From: Rhodococcus sp. HNM0569
GTDB taxonomy: Bacteria > Actinomycetota > Actinomycetes > Mycobacteriales > Mycobacteriaceae
Length of the DNA stretch: 64,000 bases
Reading direction: 5' to 3'
NCBI RefSeq assembly: GCF_012726205.1
Contig: NZ_JAASAE010000009.1
Location: forward strand, 103,102-167,101
Below, piece by piece: positions 17,718 to 26,128 of this stretch (position 1 is its first letter; each line of letters begins with the position of its first letter). The position numbers and the translations under genes are program-made. The notes beneath the pieces are model-generated. The model did not search any database, was not told the origin of the DNA, and saw only the letters and a list, made by a program, of their open reading frames with translations.

Positions 17718-18584
17718 GTGAGTGTCACGACCGCACACACCGAGAAGGTGGACGGCGCCGGGCACGTACCGCCCGCGGAGCTTCGACCCTACGTCGGCGA
17801 CTACGTCGGGTACGAGCTCGTCGGCTTCGCCGCGGGTACGCACCTGGGCCTGCCTGCGCCCACGCTGACGGTCATCGTCACCTTCGAACCGGACGTGGTG
17901 ATCTCGCGGGCGGTGCTGCCTGCACAGTCGGGCACCGCCTACGAAACGCTCGCGAGCGGCATCACCACCGGATCGGTCACGATCGCGCACGACGGCACGC
18001 AGCGTGGCGTCCAACTCGAGTTCACGCCGCTCGGCGCGCGGGCGCTGTTCGGACTGCCGCCGGCCGAGCTCGGATCGTGGCTCGTCGATCTGGGCGACGT
18101 GCTCGGCCGCGACGCGGTCGAATTGCGCGAGCGTGCCGCCGAGCGCGCCACGTGGCCGGAGCGGTTCGCCGTGGTCGACGACATCCTGCTGCGGCGGCTG
18201 CGTGCGCTGGGCGAGCACACGGCGCCGGACCGGTCGCTGCGGCACGCGTGGCACCGGCTCGTGTCGGACGGGAATGCGCGGGTGGGTGCCGTCGCAGCCG
18301 AGATCGGGTGGAGCCGTCGGCGTCTCGCGGCCGCATTCGGTGCGGAATTCGGGGTGACGCCGAAGGATGCGGGCCGGTTGGGGCGGTTCGCGCGATCGCA
18401 CCGCATGCTGAAGGCGACGGGAGTGCCCGATCTCGCCGACGTCGCGGTGCAGTGCGGTTTCTACGACCAGGCGCACATGACGCGCGAGTGGAACGCGTTC
18501 GCCGGTACGACTCCGGCGCGGTGGCGCCGCGACGAGGTGTTCCCAATCGTCCAATACGACGAGACCGACGGCGACGCACAGTGA
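17718..18584 (+). CDS. AraC-family transcriptional regulator
   Basis: About 288 residues. The C-terminal third carries two helix-turn-helix units: VGAVAAEIGWSRRRLAAAF (split recognition helix) and LADVAVQCGFYDQAHMTREW, then the family marker FAGTTPARWRR. The N-terminal domain would sense an unknown ligand. GTG 17718 is chosen, with GGAGA very close upstream; GTG 17748 is an alternative. The VOC-family gene starts 5 bp after its stop, so the pair is co-transcribed. It is divergent from the ABC-2 cluster across a 140-bp gap in which I see no clear operator. Confidence 0.88.
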   Translation: MSVTTAHTEKVDGAGHVPPAELRPYVGDYVGYELVGFAAGTHLGLPAPTLTVIVTFEPDVVISRAVLPAQSGTAYETLASGITTGSVTIAHDGTQRGVQLEFTPLGARALFGLPPAELGSWLVDLGDVLGRDAVELRERAAERATWPERFAVVDDILLRRLRALGEHTAPDRSLRHAWHRLVSDGNARVGAVAAEIGWSRRRLAAAFGAEFGVTPKDAGRLGRFARSHRMLKATGVPDLADVAVQCGFYDQAHMTREWNAFAGTTPARWRRDEVFPIVQYDETDGDAQ

Positions 18585-18588
18585 CGGT

Positions 18589-19053
18589 ATGACCACTACA
18601 GCGAACACCGACAGGACGAACGAGACCATGACCGACCACGACGACACGCGTGCGGGCGATGCCGTGCGGCCCGCCTTCCGCTACCGCGACGCGAAGGCGG
18701 CGATCGCCTTTCTCGAAACCGCCTTCGGATTCGAACCCGTTGCGGTGTACGAGAACCCGGACACCGGATCGATCGACCACGCCGAACTGGCCTGGCCGCT
18801 CGGCGGCGGAGTCATGCTCGGCTCGGTGCGCGAGGACAGCGCGATCGCGGGGCTGCTCCCGGGCACCGGGTCCGTGTACGTCGTCACCGACGCGCCGGAC
18901 GAGCTGTACGCGCGGGCACGGGCAGCCGGGGCCGAGATCGTGCAGGGTCTGCGCGACGAGGACTACGGCTCACGAGGATTCACGTGCCGCGATCCAGAAG
19001 GGGTGTACTGGAGCTTCGGCACCTACCGCGGCGCAGGCCCGTCCGGCGACTGA
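18589..19053 (+). CDS. VOC-superfamily (glyoxalase/bleomycin-resistance-like) protein
   Basis: A 154-residue single-domain vicinal-oxygen-chelate protein. The pattern PAFRYRDAKAAIAFLETAFG starts the first beta-alpha-beta unit; DHAELAWPLGGGVMLGS and GSRGFTCRDPEGVYWSFGTY complete the module, of PhnB-like type. Possible metal ligands are His and Glu in these strands. Function may be binding or modifying a small toxic compound. The AraC gene directly upstream likely controls it. It ends 4 bp before the convergent hydroquinone reductase-type gene, without room for a hairpin. Confidence 0.88.
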   Translation: MTTTANTDRTNETMTDHDDTRAGDAVRPAFRYRDAKAAIAFLETAFGFEPVAVYENPDTGSIDHAELAWPLGGGVMLGSVREDSAIAGLLPGTGSVYVVTDAPDELYARARAAGAEIVQGLRDEDYGSRGFTCRDPEGVYWSFGTYRGAGPSGD

Positions 19054-19057
19054 GTCG

Positions 19058-20098
19058 CTAGTGCGCACCGTGCCCGGCGGGCACCACCTCGGCGGCGACG
19101 GGCGGCGGGGGGGGTGTGCCGTCGCCGAACGGCCGACCACCCAGCTCTTCGCGGTGGTGCGCGGTGAGCCAGTTCGCCAGCGCCGGGCCCTTCGGCACGA
19201 TCCGCGTCGGATTGATGTCCGCGTGCACGATGTAGTAGTGCTGCTTGATCTGCACGAAGTCGATCGTGTCGCCGAAGCCCGGCGTCTGGAAGAGGTCGCG
19301 CGCGTACGCCCACAGCACGGGCATCTCGCTGAGCTTGGTGCGATTGCATTTGAAATGCCCGTGGTAGACGGGATCGAACCGGGCGAGCGTCGTGAACAGT
19401 CGCACGTCGGCCTCGGTGATCGTGTCGCCCACGAGATAGCGCTGCCGGCTCAGGCGGTCCGCGAGCCAGTCGAGGGCGGTGAACAGCCGGTCGTACGCGG
19501 CGTCGTAGGCATCCTGTGATCCCGCGAAGCCGGCCCGGTAGACGCCGTTGTTGACCTCCGTGAACACGCGGTGGGCGACGTCGTCGATCTCGTCGCGCGC
19601 TCGCTCGGGATACAGCTCGGGCGCTCCCTCGCGGTGGTGAGCAGTCCACTCGGTCGAGAAGTCGAGCGTGATCTGGTTGAAGTCGTTCGTGACCACCCCG
19701 CCGCTCGGAACGTCCACGATCGCGGGGACGGTGATGCCCCGCGGATAGTCGGGATACCGCGCGAAATACGCATCCTGCAGACGCGGGATCTTCAGTACGG
19801 GATCGACGCCGCCGGGGTCGAGATCGAACGTCCAGCTGCGCTCGTCGTGCGTCGGGCCGCACAGGCCGAGAGAGAGCGCGTCCTCGAGGCCGAGGAGCCT
19901 GCGCACGATGAGCGTGCGGTTCGCCCACGGGCACGCGCGGGCGGCCACCAGCCGGTAACGGCCTGCCTCGACCGGCCATCCGTCGCGGCCGTCGATCGTG
20001 ATCCGGTCGGCGATGTAGCGCATGTCGCGCGAGTACTCTTTCCCGGGCTCGACGTACTGGCCTTGCGCGGCTTCGGATCTCGAGTGCTCAGTCGTCAC
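19058..20098 (-). CDS. Xi-class GST (glutathionyl-hydroquinone reductase family)
   Basis: A 346-residue enzyme of the YqjG/PcpF/ECM4 family. The catalytic motif CPWA occurs in ARACPWANRT (cysteine about 55). The N-terminal thioredoxin-like half continues to PAIVDVPSGGVVTNDF, and the C-terminal helical half has DRLSRQRYLVGDTITEAD and FKCNRTKLSEMP. Family members reduce glutathionyl-hydroquinones through the cysteine. Actinobacteria of this type use mycothiol rather than glutathione, so the thiol partner is probably mycothiol (inference). Start GTG 20098 has GGAAGGA at about 7 nt and overlaps the upstream GNAT gene by 11 bp. Confidence 0.92.
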   Translation of the reverse strand: MTTEHSRSEAAQGQYVEPGKEYSRDMRYIADRITIDGRDGWPVEAGRYRLVAARACPWANRTLIVRRLLGLEDALSLGLCGPTHDERSWTFDLDPGGVDPVLKIPRLQDAYFARYPDYPRGITVPAIVDVPSGGVVTNDFNQITLDFSTEWTAHHREGAPELYPERARDEIDDVAHRVFTEVNNGVYRAGFAGSQDAYDAAYDRLFTALDWLADRLSRQRYLVGDTITEADVRLFTTLARFDPVYHGHFKCNRTKLSEMPVLWAYARDLFQTPGFGDTIDFVQIKQHYYIVHADINPTRIVPKGPALANWLTAHHREELGGRPFGDGTPPPPPVAAEVVPAGHGAH

Positions 20099-20843
20099 TG
20101 CCGGTTCCTTCCGAGGGTTGGGTGCCCGGTCGATCTGGTGGTGGGTTGTCGGGGCGGCCGAGGGCGACCTCGACGTAACTGCCCACGTCGTCGAAACCGG
20201 TGCGCTCCGCGAGGGCGCGGGCCGCGCGGTTGTCGCGGTGCCATTGCAGTTGCGGGATCAACCCTTGATCGAGTGCGTCGTCCGCGGTCAGGCTCAGCGC
20301 GGTCGCGCCGAGGCCGAGTCGGCGCTGCGCGGGCGCGGTGAGCACACCCGTGTCGGCGAGGAAGCCTTCGAATTCGTCGTAGCCAGCACCGGCGAGCGGG
20401 TCGTGCTCGTCGCTGAGCACGACGAACCTCCGGTCGCGCGTGGACACGTGTGCATCGGCGATGTCGTCCGGTGGGCACAGTGTTTCGAGTGCACTCGCGT
20501 CGGCGGGGTCGTGTGACACGAGCGGCGGCGGTTCGGGCGCGAGAGTCGTGTAGTCGATCGCGAAGCCGAGCGTGATCGGCCCTGCGCAGCGGCCCGAATG
20601 GTCGTGGGTCAAACCGAGAAGGGTCGCGGGCTCGAGCAATTCGGCGAGCGTGCGTTCGGCCGCGCGTTCGACCATCCACGACGGCCCGACGAGTGCGGCC
20701 GCGTCGCCGATGCGGACGAAGCGGACCACGGCGGACGAGTCGTCGACGGCGGCGGCGTACCCGCCCGCGGCGAGGGCGTCGTCGGTGAGACCGAGTCGGC
20801 GGGCCCACGCGAGACGCACGATGTCGAGATGGTGCTGATCCAC
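20088..20843 (-). CDS. GNAT-type N-acetyltransferase
   Basis: 251 residues. The C-terminal part has the acetyl-CoA-binding features: an RRLGLGATALSLTADDAL stretch corresponding to motif A (R/Q-x-x-G-x-G/A) and WHRDNRAARALAERTGFDDVG, the usual asparagine plus aromatic-glycine-phenylalanine end. The N-terminal half is less conserved. It overlaps the following reductase gene, so they are likely co-transcribed. The acceptor substrate is not evident. Confidence 0.75.
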   Translation of the reverse strand: MDQHHLDIVRLAWARRLGLTDDALAAGGYAAAVDDSSAVVRFVRIGDAAALVGPSWMVERAAERTLAELLEPATLLGLTHDHSGRCAGPITLGFAIDYTTLAPEPPPLVSHDPADASALETLCPPDDIADAHVSTRDRRFVVLSDEHDPLAGAGYDEFEGFLADTGVLTAPAQRRLGLGATALSLTADDALDQGLIPQLQWHRDNRAARALAERTGFDDVGSYVEVALGRPDNPPPDRPGTQPSEGTGSDD

Positions 20844-20936
20844 GCCTCCACGTTAGTGGGCGGGGCCCCGTCGGCCGGTCACCTTCGGGCGCGGGCCGTC
20901 CGCCGTTGCCGCGCCCGCCGACGCCCGCGTAGAGTC

Positions 20937-20970
20937 CATCCCGAATATTCCGTCTGGAGTATTCGGGATG
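20937..20970. promoter_or_regulatory. Operator-like 34-bp palindrome upstream of PadR gene
   Basis: Two 15-bp arms (CATCCCGAATATTCC at 20937-20951 and GGAGTATTCGGGATG at 20956-20970) are inverted with one mismatch around the spacer GTCT. It lies 54 bp before the PadR start and 94 bp before the divergent GNAT gene. It is the best candidate for the PadR binding site. Confidence 0.65.
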
Positions 20971-21024
20971 GAACATCCGTAGTGCGAGCCGGGAATCGGC
21001 AGCGCACCATCGACGGGAGGCGAC

Positions 21025-21714
21025 GTGGCGGAACTGACGCCGCTCGGGGTCACCGTGCTCGGCCTGCTGGTCGAGCGTCCGATGCACCCCTACGAGATGG
21101 TGCAACTCGCGACGGCGCGGCGCGATCACCTGGTCAAGGTTCGCCCCGGCTCGCTGTACCACACCGTCACTCGTCTGCAGGGCGGCGGATTCGTGCGCGA
21201 GTGCGGCACCGACCGCGCAGGCAACCGACCCGAACGCACCGTGTACGAGATCACCGAGGCCGGCCGCACCGCTTTCCATGAGAGGGTGGCCGACATTCTC
21301 GCCGCGCCCGCCCGCGAATACCTCCAATTCCCCCTCGCGCTGGCCGAAGCCCACAACCTCGACGTGGACACCGTCGCCGGGCTGCTCGGGGAGCGCATCG
21401 CAGCGCGCGAACACGAACTCGGCGCGCTCGACGACCGGCTGCGCGCCGCTCGCGACGGCGGTGTGCCCGACCTGTTCACGCTCGGCGCGCGCTACCAGCA
21501 GACGCTCGCGAGAGCCGAGGTCGAGTGGTTGCGCACGCTCGTCGTCGACATCCGGGCGGGGGCGATCCCGTGGCTCGACTCGGACGAGGTGATCGCGCAA
21601 TTGCGGCGCCCGGGCGGCCGGGAACCCTCCGAGGGCCGGGCACAGCGGAACGACACCGCAACCCCCATGACAGACACAGCGAGCACGAGCCATACCGAGG
21701 CAGGCGGACGATGA
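21025..21714 (+). CDS. PadR-family transcriptional regulator
   Basis: 229 residues. The N-terminal winged helix is clear: TPLGVTVLGLLVERPMHPYEMV, then VRPGSLYHTVTRLQGGGFV and RTVYEITEAGR. A C-terminal helical dimerisation domain follows. PadR regulators commonly repress a neighbouring multidrug exporter, and here the MFS exporter gene starts inside its stop codon (ATGA). Start GTG 21025 is preceded by GGGAGG at about 5 nt. A 34-bp palindrome upstream suggests autoregulation of the two-gene operon. Confidence 0.93.
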   Translation: MAELTPLGVTVLGLLVERPMHPYEMVQLATARRDHLVKVRPGSLYHTVTRLQGGGFVRECGTDRAGNRPERTVYEITEAGRTAFHERVADILAAPAREYLQFPLALAEAHNLDVDTVAGLLGERIAAREHELGALDDRLRAARDGGVPDLFTLGARYQQTLARAEVEWLRTLVVDIRAGAIPWLDSDEVIAQLRRPGGREPSEGRAQRNDTATPMTDTASTSHTEAGGR

Positions 21715-23189
21715 CCGAGACAGAACGCAATCCGTGGCCCGCACTGTGGGCACTCGTCGTGGGGTTCTTCATGATCCTCGTCGACTCGACGATCGTCGCG
21801 GTCGCCAACCCCGCGATCATGACGGCTCTCGGGTCGGACGTGAATCAGGTCGTGTGGGTCACCAGCGCGTACCTGCTCACCTACGCGGTCCCGCTGCTCG
21901 TCACGGGTAGGCTCGGCGACCGTTTCGGCCCGAAGAATGTCTACCTCCTCGGGCTCGTGATCTTCACGCTCGCGTCGCTGTGGTGCGGTCTGTCGGGGTC
22001 GATCGCGATGCTGATCGCCGCGCGTGCCGTGCAGGGGCTCGGTGCCGCGCTCATGACGCCACAGACGATGGCCGTCATCACGCGCACGTTCGCTCCCGAC
22101 CGCCGCGGCGCCGCGATGGGCTTGTGGGGTGCGGTCGCGGGTGTCGCGACGCTCGTCGGCCCGCTCGCGGGTGGTGTGCTGGTCGACGGTCTCGGCTGGG
22201 AGTGGATCTTCTTCGTCAACGTGCCCGTCGGGGTCGTCGCGTTCGCGCTCGCGTGGCGGCTCGTGCCGTCGCTCGACACGCACACCCATTCGTTCGACAT
22301 CCCGGGGGTCGTGCTCAGCGCTGTCGGCATGTTCCTGCTGGTGTTCGGCATCCAGGAGGGGAGCTCGCAAGACTGGAATCTCGTGGTGTGGCTGTGCATC
22401 GCCGCGGGCGTCGTGGTGCTCGGAATCTTCCTCTACTCGCAATCGCGCGACGTCGCGGAGCCGCTGCTGCCGCTGCGGCTGTTCCGTGACCGCAACTTCA
22501 GCCTGGCGAATGTCGCGATCACGTCGATGGGTTTCGCGGTGACGTCGATGGTGTTGCCGCTCATGTTCTACGCGCAGGCCGTGCGCGGGCTGAGCCCCAC
22601 GGGTGCGGCGCTGCTCATGGTGCCGATGGCCGTCATCACCGGCATCTGCGCGCCGTTCGTCGGCCGTCTCGTGGACCGCACGCACCCGCGGTACATCGCG
22701 GGCAGCGGCTTCCTGATGTTCGCGATCGCCCTCGGGTGGCTCGCACTCGTCATGACGCCCGACTCGCCGACCTGGCAGCTCCTGATCCCGATCGGACTGA
22801 TCGGTCTCGGCAACGCCTGCATCTGGTCGCCGCTCGCGGCGACCGCGACGCACGACCTGCCGCCACACCAGGCGGGTGCGGGCGCGGGCGTGTACAACAC
22901 GACGCGTCAGGTGGGCGCGGTGCTCGGCAGTGCCGCGATGGCCGCCCTCATCACCGCGCGGCTGTCCGCACAGGGGCTCGGTGGGGGCGGCGGCTCCACC
23001 GAGGCGGGCGTGCAGCACCTCCCGGAAGCGATCCACGAGCCGTTCGCGACGGCGATGTCGCAGTCGGTGATGCTGCCCGCCGCCGTGCTGCTGGTCGGAT
23101 TCGTCGCCTCGGTGCTGTTCGCGCGACCGATCCGGGCGGCCCGCCCGGCCGCCGGCGACCGCGCGGCAGAGGCCGGAGTGCAGGGCTGA
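21711..23189 (+). CDS. MFS drug exporter, DHA2 (14-TM, EmrB/QacA) type
   Basis: 492 residues with about 14 hydrophobic segments. Motif A appears as GRLGDRFGPKNVYLLG, motif D1-like DSTIVAVANPAIM follows the first helix, and motif C as GPLAGGVLVDGLGWEWIFFVNVP. These place it in the proton-driven DHA2 export family. ATG 21711 overlaps the PadR stop, so its translation is coupled to the regulator. Expected role: efflux of an amphiphilic or aromatic toxic compound that also inactivates PadR. Confidence 0.93.
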   Translation: MTETERNPWPALWALVVGFFMILVDSTIVAVANPAIMTALGSDVNQVVWVTSAYLLTYAVPLLVTGRLGDRFGPKNVYLLGLVIFTLASLWCGLSGSIAMLIAARAVQGLGAALMTPQTMAVITRTFAPDRRGAAMGLWGAVAGVATLVGPLAGGVLVDGLGWEWIFFVNVPVGVVAFALAWRLVPSLDTHTHSFDIPGVVLSAVGMFLLVFGIQEGSSQDWNLVVWLCIAAGVVVLGIFLYSQSRDVAEPLLPLRLFRDRNFSLANVAITSMGFAVTSMVLPLMFYAQAVRGLSPTGAALLMVPMAVITGICAPFVGRLVDRTHPRYIAGSGFLMFAIALGWLALVMTPDSPTWQLLIPIGLIGLGNACIWSPLAATATHDLPPHQAGAGAGVYNTTRQVGAVLGSAAMAALITARLSAQGLGGGGGSTEAGVQHLPEAIHEPFATAMSQSVMLPAAVLLVGFVASVLFARPIRAARPAAGDRAAEAGVQG

Positions 23190-23190
23190 C

Positions 23191-23207
23191 CCACACGCAG
23201 CGTGTGG
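23191..23207. promoter_or_regulatory. 17-bp palindrome in the MFS-hydratase gap
   Basis: CCACACGC-A-GCGTGTGG is a perfect inverted repeat with a single central base, just after the MFS stop and 13 bp before the enoyl-CoA hydratase start. The lack of a loop argues for a protein-binding site rather than a terminator, but neither is shown. Confidence 0.4.
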
Positions 23208-23219
23208 CAGGGTGACGCC

Positions 23220-24026
23220 ATGCACACGAGCGCGACTGCCGAAGGTCCTACCCGTCTCGACCATTCCGTCACCGACAACGGTGCGAGCGTCGCCACGCTC
23301 ACGTTCGCGGACGGCGAGCTGAACCTGTTCGACCAGACGATGTTCGACTCGCTCGCGGCCCACGTCGCCGAGCTGTCCGCGGACCCGCCGCGCGCGGTGC
23401 TGCTGCGGTCCGAAGGACGTGTCGTGTCCGGTGGCGTCGACGTGTCGCTGTTCGCCGGACTCACTTCAGCACAGGGCGAGGCGCTGTGGCGTCGGTTGTT
23501 CGACGACATCGTGCACCCGATCGAGGCGTTGCCGTGCCCCGTCGTGTACTCGGCGCACGCGCTCACCCTCACCGCGTCGTTCGAGATCGCGCTCGCGTGC
23601 GACATCATCCTCGCCGCGCCGCGCGCGAAGTTCGGCCTCGTCGAGACGGTCGTCGGGCTCACGCCGTCGATGGGCGGGCCGCAGCGCCTCGCCGAGCGGG
23701 CGGGTTCGGGTCGTGCCCGCGAGTTCGTGATGACCGGGGACCTGTACGACGCGCAGACGATGCTCGAGTGGGGCGTGGTCAACGGTATCCACGACGACGT
23801 CGACGCTGCGGCGAGCGCACTCGCCGTACGTCTCGCCGACGGCCCCACCCGCGCACACGCCGCGACCAAACAGATCGTCGAGGCGTGGCGCTCGGGTGGC
23901 GTCGCGCACGCCGACTCGGTCACGCCGTCGGTATCCGGCGCCCTGTTCGCCACGGACGATCTGCAGGGCGCGGTCCGCAGCTTCCTCGACGTCGGGCCGG
24001 GAAAGGCGACGTACACGGGGCGTTGA
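23220..24026 (+). CDS. Enoyl-CoA hydratase/isomerase family protein
   Basis: 268 residues of crotonase fold. SEGRVVSGGVDVSLFAG corresponds to the first oxyanion-hole strand, ALTLTASFEIALACDIILAAP to the second, and FGLVETVVGLTPSMGG contains the glutamate usually involved in catalysis. The first loop has SGGVD where typical hydratases have SAGAD, and the first catalytic glutamate is not obvious, so activity may differ from plain hydration. The ATG is preceded by AGGG. It leads a loose cluster with the AMP-binding-like gene and the deaminase. Confidence 0.85.
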   Translation: MHTSATAEGPTRLDHSVTDNGASVATLTFADGELNLFDQTMFDSLAAHVAELSADPPRAVLLRSEGRVVSGGVDVSLFAGLTSAQGEALWRRLFDDIVHPIEALPCPVVYSAHALTLTASFEIALACDIILAAPRAKFGLVETVVGLTPSMGGPQRLAERAGSGRAREFVMTGDLYDAQTMLEWGVVNGIHDDVDAAASALAVRLADGPTRAHAATKQIVEAWRSGGVAHADSVTPSVSGALFATDDLQGAVRSFLDVGPGKATYTGR

Positions 24027-24061
24027 CGCCCGGATCCCGGGTCGACCTGTGATCTGGGTCA

Positions 24062-24067
24062 TACACT
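24062..24067 (+). promoter_or_regulatory. -10 element for a leaderless transcript
   Basis: TACACT ends 7 nt before the ATG at 24074, and no Shine-Dalgarno sequence is present. No good -35 at standard spacing is seen. Confidence 0.4.
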
Positions 24068-24073
24068 GTCGCC

Positions 24074-25015
24074 ATGGCGACCCGTGAGTGCTCGCGTCCG
24101 GACATCGTGTTGCGTCGCGCGAACGACGGCATGCTGAGGTTCTCGGGCCTCGAGCCGTCGCTGAGCGAGGTGCTCGACGTCGCCGCCTCCGCGCACCGCG
24201 GCGACGTCGCGATCGACCTCGACGGCGACGGCGTCGACTACCGCGCACTGTGGCATTCCGCCACCCGCATCGCGGGTGGGCTCGTCGAATGGGGCGTACA
24301 CGTCGGCGATCGCCTCCTGCTCGGGCCGGCGTTCTCGGTCGAGTGGGCGCACAGTCTGCTCGGCACGATCCTGGCGGGTGGTGTCCCGGTCGTGGTCGCG
24401 CCGGACGGCGCGGCGGACCCGGCAGAGGTGGTGCGCGACTGCGGCGCGCTGCGCGTGTTCGACGGCGAACGGCCACACGGGCCCGCCTATGTCGACGACG
24501 GCGCGGCACCCGACGAACTCGCACTCCTGTGGTACTCGCACACCCACGACGGGCTCGTAGGCGTCGAACTGACCAACGAGAACGTGTTGTCGGCGGTCGA
24601 GGCGTGCCGACGCGGCGGCGACGGCGCGGCGATCGACGCGGCCCCGTCGCTCGCGTCCGTCGGATCGCTCGTGCGCATCCTCGCGGCTTTCGCGTCGGGC
24701 GGCCGCGTCGTGCGCGACACGGGTCGACCGGTCGGGCCTGCCGGGCCCGCGGAGACCACCGGGATACCGTTGGACGGACGCAGTGAAACCGAAGGTGGCG
24801 CAGGGCTTTCCGCCGGAATCGAGTATGTGGTCGCGGGCCCGGGTGGCGGCGAGTTGCTGTGCCGCGGGCCGTCGGTCGCGCGTGGTTACTGGAATCGGCC
24901 CGCGCTCACCGGCGCGCGCTTTCGGCGTGGCTGGTTTCACACCGGGACCACCGCGGCGGTCGGCACCGACGGGCAGGTCCGTATCGTCGATCCCGCAATC
25001 CGCCGGACACCGTGA
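24074..25015 (+). CDS. Shortened AMP-binding (ANL) enzyme relative, probably without adenylation activity
   Basis: 313 residues that follow the order of an acyl-CoA synthetase but at about 60 percent of normal length. Recognisable pieces: GDGVDYRALWHSATRIAGGLVEW (N-terminal strand-helix), LALLWYSHTHDGLVGVELTNENV where the P-loop YTSGTTGxPKG should be, LCRGPSVARGYWNRP, and GWFHTGTTAAVGTDGQVRIVDP where GWFHTGD normally supplies the ATP-ribose aspartate. The P-loop glycines, that aspartate and the whole C-terminal lysine domain are missing. It is an intact reading frame, so it may be a pseudoenzyme or regulatory subunit rather than a decaying gene. The start appears leaderless. Confidence 0.7.
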   Translation: MATRECSRPDIVLRRANDGMLRFSGLEPSLSEVLDVAASAHRGDVAIDLDGDGVDYRALWHSATRIAGGLVEWGVHVGDRLLLGPAFSVEWAHSLLGTILAGGVPVVVAPDGAADPAEVVRDCGALRVFDGERPHGPAYVDDGAAPDELALLWYSHTHDGLVGVELTNENVLSAVEACRRGGDGAAIDAAPSLASVGSLVRILAAFASGGRVVRDTGRPVGPAGPAETTGIPLDGRSETEGGAGLSAGIEYVVAGPGGGELLCRGPSVARGYWNRPALTGARFRRGWFHTGTTAAVGTDGQVRIVDPAIRRTP

Positions 25016-25087
25016 GCCGCGAGCGTCCTCCCGTACGACACCGCTGTGCCCGCGTGTGCCGATTCCGGCCCCGAAGGAAGGACCCGA

Positions 25088-26062
25088 GTGCCCGCGAAGA
25101 CCCCCGTCGCCGAGTTGCACATGCATCTCGAGGGCTCGCTCGAACCGGAGCTGATCTTCGAACTCGCCGAACGCAACGACGTCGCGCTGCCGCACGAGAC
25201 CATCGAAGACCTGCGTGCGCGGTACGAGTTCACCGATCTGCAGTCGTTCCTCGACCTGTACTTCGAGAACATGTCGGTGCTGCGCACCGCACAGGATTTC
25301 GCCGACCTCACGCGTGCGTACTTCGCGCGCGCCGCCGCTGCGGGGGTCGCGCATGCCGAACTGTTCTTCAACCCGCAAGCGCACACGTCTCGCGGTGTCC
25401 CGCTCGAGGCCGTGCTCGACGGCATCATGGACGCCGTCCAGGCGAGCGAACACGAGTACGGCATCAGCAGTGCTGCGATCGCGGCCGTCCTGCGTGATCG
25501 GCCCGCGTCCGAAGCTCACGACATGCTCGCCGGCATCCTGAAGCACGGCGCACCGATCATCGGGCTCGGGCTCGATTCCGCCGAGGTGGGCAACCCGCCG
25601 TCGCTGTTCGCCGACGTGTTCGCGCAGGCGCGCGCCGAGGGGCTGCACGTCGTGGCGCACGCGGGGGAGGAGGGGCCGCCCGAGTACGTGTGGCAGGCGC
25701 TCGACGTGCTGGGCGCCGAGCGCATCGACCACGGCGTGCGGTCGCTCGAGGATCCGGCGCTCGTGCGGCGGCTCGTCGAAGAGGAGATCCCGCTCACCGT
25801 GTGCCCGCTGTCGAATGTGCGCCTGTGCGTGTTCGATTCGCTCGCGGAGCATCCGCTGCGCACGATGCTCGACGCGGGTCTGCTGGTCACCGTCAACTCC
25901 GACGACCCGGCGTACTTCGGTGGTTACGTCGACGAGAACTTCGACCAGTTGCGCCACCACATCGGACTCACGGACGCCGAGCGGGAGACGCTCGCGCGCA
26001 ACTCCATCAGAGCATCCTTCCTCAGCGATGCCGCGAAGGCGGAACTGCTGCGCGTCCCGTGA
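25088..26062 (+). CDS. Adenine/adenosine deaminase family protein
   Basis: A 324-residue metal-dependent 6-aminopurine deaminase. Zinc ligands and catalytic residues: HMH in ELHMHLEGSLE (about 12), HAGEE (about 185), IDHG and NSDDPAYF. The stretches ELFFNPQAHTSRGV, LQSFLDLYFENMSVL and DPAYFGGYV match the adenine deaminase branch better than classical adenosine deaminase, so adenine to hypoxanthine in purine salvage is my preferred role. GTG 25088 is chosen for the strong GAAGGAAGGA upstream. A hairpin terminator follows at once. Confidence 0.88.
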   Translation: MPAKTPVAELHMHLEGSLEPELIFELAERNDVALPHETIEDLRARYEFTDLQSFLDLYFENMSVLRTAQDFADLTRAYFARAAAAGVAHAELFFNPQAHTSRGVPLEAVLDGIMDAVQASEHEYGISSAAIAAVLRDRPASEAHDMLAGILKHGAPIIGLGLDSAEVGNPPSLFADVFAQARAEGLHVVAHAGEEGPPEYVWQALDVLGAERIDHGVRSLEDPALVRRLVEEEIPLTVCPLSNVRLCVFDSLAEHPLRTMLDAGLLVTVNSDDPAYFGGYVDENFDQLRHHIGLTDAERETLARNSIRASFLSDAAKAELLRVP

Positions 26063-26067
26063 AGACT

Positions 26068-26108
26068 CCCTCGTGCCGCGCCGCTGTGGGGGCGGCGGGG
26101 CACGAGGG
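26068..26108. terminator. Bidirectional hairpin terminator
   Basis: CCCTCGTGCC (26068-26077) pairs with GGCACGAGGG (26099-26108), and the inner GC-rich bases extend the stem. It separates the convergent deaminase and lactone oxidase genes. Confidence 0.75.
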
Positions 26109-26128
26109 TTCCCGCTCGGCCGGACAGC

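Noticed and set aside
23191..23207. Palindrome after the MFS gene as a transcription terminator.
   Set aside because: A single-base centre cannot form a stable RNA hairpin loop without opening the stem, and the next gene follows in the same direction after 13 bp.
24074..25015. Frameshifted acyl-CoA synthetase pseudogene.
   Set aside because: The neighbouring frames contain no missing P-loop or C-terminal domain, and the frame is open throughout with recognisable blocks in order, so a shortened but intact gene fits better.
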